Origin: Dacryopinax spathularia
Taxonomy: Eukaryota; Basidiomycota; Dacrymycetes; Dacrymycetales; Dacrymycetaceae
DNA length: 64,000 nucleotides
Assembly (NCBI GenBank): GCA_037974965.1
Contig: JBBPFI010000006.1
Coordinates: 124,001 to 188,000, forward strand
Direction of reading: 5' to 3'
A program made the translations under genes and the position numbers. The notes under the pieces were generated by a model, which was not told the DNA's origin, did not search any database, and was given only the letters and a program-made list of their open reading frames with translations. Of the stretch, positions 56,895-64,000 are shown one piece after another; the first letter of the stretch is position 1, and each line of letters opens with the position of its first letter.

Positions 56895-57995
56895 CTCACT
56901 CCCCCTCGCCCCAAACCAACCCCAACTCCCCCTTCCCCCGCACGCACCTCTCTACCTCCTCCGCAAACTCTCTTAGGAGGGCCATATCGTCCGGATCCAT
57001 CACTTCGCCGTTTTCCAACCTAATCAGCTCTGCCCTATCCCCTTCTCCACCTCTCCCTCGGCCTCTGCCTCTCCCACTTGCTTCTCCTCCACCTCTCCCA
57101 CCTCTCCCTCTTCCCGGGCCGAACCCCCGACCGCCCGCCCCAAGACGGGAAAGAGAAGGAGGAAGAGGCGCGACGTCCAATATCGTCTCCAGCGCTCTGC
57201 TCCGCTCCAAGGGATGGGGGAGGGAGTCGATTGACCGGAGGAGGAGTTTGAGCCGGGGGTCGTCTCTTAGCATAGTGCGGATCTTGGGGGATGTTGCTGG
57301 TGGTTTGGGGTCAGCATTTGGAGCGCGAGCTAGGGGGTGGATGAGAGAGAGGGGGGGGGAGAAGACGGGTCGAGGCAAGAAGGAGAAATCAGGCGGGAGA
57401 AAGGAGACAGAGAGAGGGAAAAGCAGGAAGGAAGGCGCTGGGGAGAGGTGTGGTAGGGAGGGGAGACTCACCAATAGCCAGATACTGCCTATTGGTCAAA
57501 GGCTTCGGGTCGTCCCTCGTAAGCGGATCCACGAATATACTCTGTTCCGGTTCGGGCGGCCAGCGGAGGCTCGAGAGGGGGCGTAGTTTCTTGGGAGGAA
57601 GAGGAGGGGGGAGGGGGTCGTCCTCCTCTCCCGGGCCTTCCGCAGTGGGGGCATGATCATTACTGCCGGCGGGAGGAGGAGGGGGGTGGGGCGGTGGGGC
57701 GGGGGCGGAGGTGCTTGCTGATGCTGATGAGGAAGGGGCGAGGGAGGTGCATGATTCGCCTACCCATCATCTCCTATCAGCACCCATCCCAGCATCTCAA
57801 GCAAGTAAAGGACGCACTCTTATGTTTCTTATAACACCCCACCGAACAGCTGCCCAAACAGAGCCCGCAGGCCGCCGTCAGCAATGATAGCAGGCAAGGA
57901 GGGGAAGAGAGGGCGTACTAGAGGACCTGACAAGCCGAGCACTTATACTTAAACGGCTCTGTCTCACATATTTGGCATTTGTATGTTTTTACCAT
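56895..57995 (-). CDS. HIT1: HIT-type zinc finger protein (ZNHIT3/Hit1), box C/D snoRNP assembly
   Basis: Hit1/ZNHIT3 works with Rsa1/NUFIP in assembling box C/D snoRNPs. Four exons. Exon 1 (57995 to about 57917) gives MVKTYKCQICETEPFKYKCS then ACQVLY, and exon 2 gives CSVGCYKKHK, completing the zf-HIT Cys pattern (C-x2-C, C-x2-C, C-x3-C, His). Exon 3 (about 57757-57475) is Ser/Ala/Pro-rich and ends LTRDDPKPLTNRQYLAI. Exon 4 (about 57293-56895) has the family C-terminal helices (SPKIRTMLRDDPRLKLLLRS, IDSLPHPLERSRALETIL). It then has an unusual RG-repeat ([20 protein letters not shown]) before FAEEVERCVR. The Gly/Arg stretch is not usual for the family. Identity is well supported by the zinc finger and helices together. 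Confidence 0.87.
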
Positions 57996-58300
57996 CGAGC
58001 CACTGGGGTATAGATGCGATATAGATTGGTTTACAGTGTAGGATGAAGGTAGGAGGGTGTGCGTCGGAGATAATGACGCACCCCCGGAGAATTAGGCAAG
58101 TTGACTTTTTGGTTCCGTGCAGAGCGCTCAAGTCACGACCCTGAATTCTCTGCGCGTCCCCTCACCACACCACCGACTACAAGGAATTTGGCGCATACAA
58201 CACTAGACAATAGCTCACTCACCAGTCTCGCATCCTACCTCTGCTTTTACTTCATCAATCCCTTCGGTCTCTCAGTCAACCCACGTAAAAGCGAGCAAAG
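57996..58300. promoter_or_regulatory. Divergent promoter, HIT1 / SmE
   Basis: A 305-bp spacer between divergent starts of two RNA-processing genes. No gene lies within. Confidence 0.4.
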
Positions 58301-58944
58301 ATGTCAGGCCGACAACAACGCGTGATGGTTCAGCCCATCGTCAGTCCCCCTCCCCTCCCCCTCCCCCTCCTACCCTATGCAGAAACATACTAACCACCTC
58401 TACAGAACGTAATCTTCAAAAACCTCCAACAGGTAACCTACCTCTCACTCATAGTAATGGCGGGTCGTATGTGACAAGTCCTGATGCTGGGGTTCTAGAG
58501 GACGCCGGTGCAGATCTGGTTGTTTGATAATGTGGATATGAGGCTGGAGGGGAGGATTATCGTGCGTCCTTCTCCTCTCTTCCACCCTTCCTTCTTCTTC
58601 TCTGGCCTTTCCCAATATTGGCCCACCTCTACCCACGTTGCCCGCCTTTTTGAAAAGATTGGTAGTGCCAGGAGGGTATGGACTGACGATTTTCCGTGTG
58701 TGTGCAGGGGTTTGATGAGTTCATGAATGTCGTTATAGACGACGCTTCCGAGGTGTATGTTGGAGGGGAGAGCAAGCCGCCAAGGTCGCTAGGTTCGTCT
58801 CTCCTCTCTTTTCTGCTCTCTGCACATTGTACTGCAGAGAGGATTTGCGACTTGACTGCTGACTTGGTTGTTGTAGGCCGGATTCTGTTGAAGGGCGACA
58901 ATATAACGCTCATCCAGCCAGTGGCCGGGCTGTCGAGGGAGTAG
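58301..58944 (+). CDS. SME1: Small nuclear ribonucleoprotein SmE
   Basis: Core Sm-ring protein of spliceosomal U1, U2, U4 and U5 snRNPs. Five exons, 58301-58339, 58406-58432, 58499-58561, 58708-58792 and 58877-58944, give 93 residues, the usual length. Exon 2 is only 27 bases (NVIFKNLQQ). Sm1 motif: VQIWLFDNVDMRLEGRIIGF then DEFMNVVIDDA, with the SmE-specific W-L and F-D-E-F-M-N. Sm2: LGRILLKGDNITLIQ. Identity is firm. Four introns in a 93-codon gene is dense even for this window. Confidence 0.97.
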
Positions 58945-59696
58945 TCGAGGACGTGTCCGACGTCCGCGCTCATAGGGGTGGGATGACCGGTGTGAGCGCA
59001 CGATCCGTAAAAGGTGCAGAAGCGGGAAGAGGGGCGAGACTGGAGCCATCGCTGTGCCATGCCGTACCGTCCCGAGTGCTGGGAGGACGAAATTGGTATC
59101 GATACTTCAGCGTATAATGACTGGGAGATCTGGTGCTTGCTCTAATGTACGATACCTATCTGAAATCCTCTCTCTCTACAGCTGAGCCTCCGGCGGCGTG
59201 CGAGCGTGCGAGGCTCCCGACCAGTGGAGGCGTGACGCTCCCCTGGCTGCCCAGTTCAGCTCCAACGGAGTTGACATTCCAACATACAGCATACAGAGCT
59301 GGAAGCACCTATCATAGCGAACTATGTATCCGGAGTACTGTATGGTCGGACGGACAGACCGTCCGGGATGAAAGAGTCTGCCAAGACAGGCTCTTCCCGG
59401 TTACTAACAGGGATGGGAATGCACCCGGTTGTTTGGTTTTTGGGTTGGACTCGTTGATTGGTTATTATGGGTACGAGTATGACAGTAGGTAATGGCAGAG
59501 TGATAGACTGGTCGGGGCTGTTTTATCAGTCGATGTTTTCTTGCCCGGTGAGAGCTCGGCGCCGGGGGCAGTGGGCGACCGTGTTCGGTGATGTAACAGC
59601 TCAGGGTCGTCCTCGCCTGTCGCCTCCCTCCCTCTTCCTCTCCATCGTCCTCTCATCCCGTCATCCCTTCATCCCTCATCCCTCATCCTCCCAGAG
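58945..59696. other. Intergenic spacer
   Basis: Same-strand spacer between SME1 and VMA7. A CT-rich tract (59608-59690) immediately precedes the VMA7 start and is probably its core promoter. No gene is supported. Confidence 0.4.
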
Positions 59697-60502
59697 ATGA
59701 CGACCACCTCAAACTACGCCGACCGAACCCTAATAGCCGTCATAGGCGACGAAGTACGCCCATCCCACTTCTCCCGCCTGATCTCCGCTAGAGACGCGCT
59801 GCTAACCCCGGTGTGCGTGTGTGTGTAGGACTCCATCACCGGCTGCCTCCTAGCGGGTATCGGACATGTGAACCAGAACCAGAAGAAGAACTTTCTGGTT
59901 GTGGATAGTAGTGCGTCCCCCTTCCCCTTCCCCTTTCCCCGTCCACTTCTCTCGCTCTTCCTTAGCGGGGAGATACTCGGACGGGACGCTGATATGAATC
60001 TGGATCGGGGTGTAGAGACGCAGACGTCGGCGATTGAGGCTGCGTTTAACGAGTATACGGAGAGGAAGGATGTTGCTATTTTGCTTATCAACCAGCATGT
60101 GCGTCCCTCCTGCAGTCTCCCTCGTCCTATCCTCGTATCTCCTGCTCCTTCTACTATCCTCCATCTCCCCCCTTCGTATCCTCCCCTTCCTCCTGTGCAT
60201 TGGCTGGGCTCAACTGCCTTCTTCCGATTCTGCGTCGAGCCGATGCTGACACTCGCCTCCAGATAGCAGAACGCATCCGCCCCACCGTCGAGCGGTATCA
60301 ATCCGCCTTCCCCACAGTACTCGAGATCCCCTCCAAGGATCATCCGTACGGTGCGTCACGTTTCTCCCTTACGTTTGCCCTTTCCCACTTCTTTTTTCGG
60401 ACTTGGCGTGTTGGGTGTTGTTGAGAGCGGGGACTGATGAGCTGGGCAGATCCGAGTAAAGATTCGATCTTGAAGCGGGTGCAGAAGATGTATGGCGATT
60501 AG
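59697..60502 (+). CDS. VMA7: V-type ATPase subunit F
   Basis: Central-rotor subunit of the V1 sector that acidifies vacuoles and endosomes. Five exons, 59697-59753, 59829-59910, 60016-60098, 60263-60350 and 60450-60502, close to 120 residues, the family length. Family marks: [78 protein letters not shown] then [20 protein letters not shown]. Introns fall in phases 0, 1, 0 and 1. Identity is firm. Confidence 0.96.
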
Positions 60503-60905
60503 AGGGCTCTCCCACCGGCGGGTGAGATGGGAGGAGTTGCAAGAGGGGGAGTAACGCCGTTCGAGCTTGGTGGTGCGCGGTGGGGAGGGGTCGGAACGGC
60601 AGCATGGGCTCTTCTCTCACGGGCGTTTAGGAGGCTGGAGTGAACTGTACTCGGGAGGGAGTGTGGGTGTGTGTACAACAGAAGCAGAACAGAGATATAT
60701 GCTACCTAAGTAGGCACTGCGACTCTCAATCAGGAGTTCGTCGCTTCCCAGCTGAGGCGCTGCCTTCCCGGCATGAGCCGTGTCGCTCGTTCAACGATCA
60801 AGCAATTCAGAAGTCGCACCCACACTCTCGATTCCTTTCTACAAATACAAACTCCACTGTGCACACTCCTGCTCCTACCTGCTGAGCTGCTAAGTCCGCT
60901 ACGGT
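60503..60905. other. Convergent 3' spacer
   Basis: Contains the 3' ends of VMA7 and ADA2; nothing further is seen. Confidence 0.4.
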
Positions 60906-63208
60906 CTACTGCTCCCCAGCACCACCACCACCACCACTCGCACCTCCATTCGTCCTCATCCCAGCATCCTTCATAGCCTGCAACGTCGGCACCCTCCCCA
61001 ACCCCACCCCACTCGGCGGTTTCTTCCCCAACACCGACGGCGGTCTCGCCAACTTGGGCGGACTCGCCCCGTTCGCCGCTGCAGCCTGCGAAAGCGACGT
61101 TGTAGCTGCCCCTGATGATGAGGATGCCGAAGTGGACGTGGTGGCGTTCTTGAGTGGGGAAGGGGCGAAGGGTTTGTTCCCTAGTGCGGAGGGGGGTCTG
61201 GGGCCTAGGCCTCCTGGGGTTGGGCCTGGGCCGGAGGGAGGAGGGGTGAGGCTTGCGCCTTTCGCTCCTGAGGAGGAGCTGGGCTTGGATGGGGATTTGG
61301 CTGGACTTTTCGGGCCAGTTGTCGACGGTGCTGTCGAAGAAGAGGGAGCAGGAAGAGGAGCAGGAAGAGGCGCAGGCGGAGGAGGAGCAGGAGGGTCTTC
61401 ATCAACCCTCAACAGCCCACAATCCCTCAAGAAATCCCAGATCCTCCCGACCTTATTAACGTCAATCTTGAGCACCTCCCTCGCTTCCCTCCTCGTCATC
61501 CGGCCGTTCCGGCGCGCGAACTCACGTACGAGGGACTCTTTCATTGCTAGGAAGGGCTTGGGCAGGATACGGAGGGTGCTGCAGAAGACTTGTTCGGCTG
61601 GGGTGAGCAGGTGGAGGGAGTGGGCGTTGGCGAGGTTGAGTGGGGGGGCTGTGCACGCGTGTTCGTCAACCACATTTTCTGCAGAATAGCTGAGAAGAGG
61701 AGGGGGGCTTACGAGGTTTACGCATCCGCACGCCTTGCGGATTAGTGCTCAGCGCACCAGCGGCACTGGGTGAACCCCTCGCCATGAGCGACGCAACAGT
61801 AGCAGAAGCAGCAGGAGGAGGCACGCTATCCCTCTCCCCTGGAGCTAAGGAGTTCCTAACACTCTTGGACTGCGAGTACGCCCGGTCCGCATACGCCCGA
61901 TGGTGCGCATGCGCCGCTTTGTCCTTCTCGTATCGCTCCACTTCGAGCGTGCTGACTAGGCCATCGCGGCGCATCTGTTGGAGTTCGGTGATGCGCTTTT
62001 TGAGGGCGGTTTCGTCTGCCGTGTGTTTGTCAGTTTGTGCGGGAGAGCAAAAGGAAGAGGAAGAGGGGACGCACACATGAGACCATCAACGAAGACTTCA
62101 AAGTCCTCTGCTGTTTGTACACGCGCGAACGGTTTCTGACGCTGATACATCTCCCTTTCTTCTTTCGGTCTCTTCCGTTCCGCCATCTGCAACTGCACGT
62201 CCTCATCAGCCACACTTACAGGGAGATGAGTGCGAAATGCCACGCTTACCTTCTTGTACTCTAGCAACCCGCGCTGGAACACAACCTGTTTCGCCCGTAT
62301 CCGCTTGTCCAGCTTGTCGTAGTACCCCTTGATCAAGCTCAGCTTCACCTCGACCTCTTCGGGCTCCTCGACCGTCACGGGCGGGTCCGGCGGGTCCGGC
62401 TCGTCCTGCGGTCCATCCGCGTCCTCCTCCCCGTCCTCCGTCGGCTCCGGTTCCGGTTCTGGCTCTGGCTCGGCTTCCGGTTGCTCGTCCCCTCCGTATT
62501 GGAGCACGACGCCGAAGTGCAAGTCGGCGATCCCTTCCTCGGCCTCGTGCACCAGCTCATGCTCGAATTCCAGCCGGCCGGGCATATACCCCGTTATCTC
62601 GTGGTTTGCCGGTCCGGAAGTGGGCGGTTTGGGAGGCGGGGGAGGCGGAGGCGCCTCGCTCATCCGTTTGATGCGCCTCCGCTTGCGAGCGAGGAAGTCT
62701 TCCCGGTTGTACGACGGGAAAGTGCGTTTGGGGACGCGTGGCCAGGTGGGCGAGTCGAGGTAGATCGTACGGTAGTGTTGCTCGATCTCGGCTTTTGACC
62801 GAAGGCCGAAGAGCTTGTCGGAGACGCCTTGCCAGTCCCCGAGACCGGAAGCGAGGATGCCTTCGAGCAGCATTAGCTCTCTACGTACAACGTCCCGTCA
62901 GTACATCCTATCACATATGCGCATATAGCAAGGCAAGAAGCGGCGACGCACTCATCTGCACCCCAGTCCTCGTCGTAGATCGGATATGTAGGCTGGTCGA
63001 CAACCCGATACTCATGCCACGCTTTATGCGTTCCGACCTCCCTCCCCTCCAGGAAACATCGCGGGCAGAGATCGATCTCCTCGCACCCCTTTGCGGCGCA
63101 CTTGATCCGGATGGAGTTGGTGATGTCGGCGTCGCAGGTGTCGCAGGTGTACCGGTCGTGGGTGTCTTTAGATGTGGACTGGGATTTGCGCGTGCTGGAG
63201 ACGGTCAT
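60906..63208 (-). CDS. ADA2: Transcriptional adaptor Ada2 (SAGA/ADA complex)
   Basis: Nuclear adaptor that activates the Gcn5 acetyltransferase within SAGA. Five exons: 63208 to about 62951, about 62883-62250, about 62190-62077, about 62015-61700 and about 61653-60906, roughly 680 residues. Domains in order: ZZ finger (YTCDTCDADITNSIRIKCAA ... IDLCPRCFLEG), SANT (ELMLLEGILASGLGDWQGVS then DKLFGLRSKAEIEQHYRTIY), the Ada2 middle region (NHEITGYMPGRLEFEHE), an EPEPEP acidic repeat, RQKPFARVQTAEDFEVFVDG, and a SWIRM domain near the C-terminus (LTPAEQVFCSTLRILPKPFL ... VGRIWDFLRDCGLL). Unusually, about 170 Pro/Ser/Ala/Gly-rich residues follow SWIRM, which ends the protein in most species. The intron at 62950-62884 carries a palindrome copy. 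Confidence 0.93.
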
Positions 63209-63763
63209 TCTTGCGGATAGTGTAGTGATGGGGTCGACAGTGGCTAATGCTTTGGGTGGAGCACAGCGGTGAGTGCTGACAGTGCGGGGTCAGGGACGCG
63301 TGCCGACCCTCGAGGACCGGCCAGCCAAAGGAGTCGGCTGAAGTCAATCAGCCAATCGCAGGGGGTCAAGCGACAAGCGACGTCCAGACTCCAAAGTAAA
63401 CCGATAAAGGATAATCAAAGTGAAGCCAAATCCGGAGCCGTACGTTGCCGAGAGTATTGTCGACACCGTTATGCCGTCGTTGTCAGCAGCAGCACTCCCT
63501 GCGGCGACAAGCGGGACCCTTACGATCGGTCGGTCGGTGGCTGCTCGACGCTGCTGGAACCTTTTCACGCAGCTGACAAAGCAGCACAGCCCCCACAGTA
63601 TATAAAGACCCACGCCACCCACAATTGGCGGCTTTCATCAACTTTCCGCGCACAGGCGCTTACTACCAACTACTACTGTCAGTTCTTACCAACTACTTTG
63701 TCGACCAAATACCGAATCTTTTCACTCCTTTTTCATTCTTTGGGTTGATACGTTAAACAAAAG
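63209..63763. promoter_or_regulatory. Bidirectional promoter, ADA2 / U2AF1, with TATA and CCAAT
   Basis: No gene lies within. TATATAAAG at 63599-63607 is 157 bp before the U2AF ATG. CCAATCG at 63352-63358 is a possible CCAAT box. Confidence 0.55.
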
Positions 63764-64000
63764 ATGGCTTCGCATTTGGCCAATATCTTCGGGACGGAGC
63801 AGGACCGCGTGAACTGCTCGTTCTACTACAAGGTACGTCCCTCCATCACTCATTTCATGTCCGTGAGTATATGCTGACACATTGTCGTTCTGCAGATCGG
63901 CGCATGCAGACACGGCGACCGCTGTTCGCGCAAACACATCAAGCCGCCCTTCTCACAGACGATCCTGCTCAACAACGTCTACCACAACCCGGCACACGAC
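63764..64000 (+). CDS. U2AF1: U2AF small subunit (5' part; runs off right edge)
   Basis: Splicing factor that recognises the AG at the 3' splice site as part of the U2AF heterodimer. Exon 1 is 63764-63832 ([20 protein letters not shown] then YYK) and exon 2 starts at 63896 ([20 protein letters not shown] then [12 protein letters not shown]). The first CCCH zinc finger, C-x7-C-x5-C-x3-H, is complete. The RRM and second finger lie outside the window. Identity is firm. Confidence 0.96.

Noticed and set aside
1-64000. CRISPR arrays, bacterial operons, rRNA or tRNA genes
   Set aside because: No spaced direct repeats, no ribosome-site pattern, and no B-box-type tRNA signature found; the DNA is fungal nuclear.

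Overview
The window is nuclear DNA from a filamentous or yeast-like basidiomycete, most likely Agaricomycotina. The genes are dense and intron-rich. Introns are mostly 50-120 bp with GTGCGT or GTACGT donors and CTGAC/CTAAC-type branch sites close to the CAG/TAG acceptor. A DUF6533-type membrane protein, a GH105 enzyme and NTF2-flavin monooxygenase fusions fit that group. I cannot fix the genus. Introns and frames were assembled by eye, so exon ends are good where frames close exactly (stated per gene) and approximate elsewhere.

Layout. 1-3.7 kb: 5' part of a GH38 alpha-mannosidase (minus). 4.5-13 kb: CoA-binding protein, PPG1-type phosphatase, mitochondrial carrier, and a DHA2-type MFS transporter with a very long acidic tail (all plus). 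13.9-18 kb: a large Pro/Gln-rich protein with a LisH-like segment that may be a FLO8-type regulator. 18.24-18.91 kb: a non-autonomous DNA transposon with 147-bp inverted repeats and a 7-bp target duplication. 19.3-21.7 kb: glutamate-cysteine ligase. 22.4-25.3 kb: an unrecognised multi-exon Pro/Gln-rich gene (minus). 25.3-27.5 kb: a gene-poor patch with two minisatellites and hairpins. 27.5-29 kb: alpha-tubulin (minus). 29.9-31.7 kb: DUF6533 membrane protein. 32.8-34.3 kb: allantoate/nicotinate-type MFS permease (minus). 34.3-37.1 kb: a long stretch with no convincing gene. 37.1-45 kb: GH105 hydrolase (minus) divergent from two tandem paralogous NTF2-flavin monooxygenases. 45.1-64 kb: a compact housekeeping block of chromatin, RNA and translation genes: GLTSCR1-domain protein, FUN30-type remodeller, TRM112, a small hydrophilic protein, a two-helix membrane protein, ZNHIT3/HIT1, SmE, V-ATPase subunit F, ADA2, and the start of the U2AF small subunit at the right edge.

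The strongest unexplained signal is a dispersed AT-core palindrome, consensus GGCGCATATATGCGCC. It lies in introns and spacers across much of the window and is densest at 30-46 kb. In introns it usually sits between the donor and the branch site, and it is tandemly repeated just upstream of the second monooxygenase. Other points of interest are the complete inverted-repeat element with its target duplication, a Gly-to-Cys change in the second nucleotide-binding motif of one monooxygenase copy, and three long pyrimidine-rich introns in the FUN30 gene.
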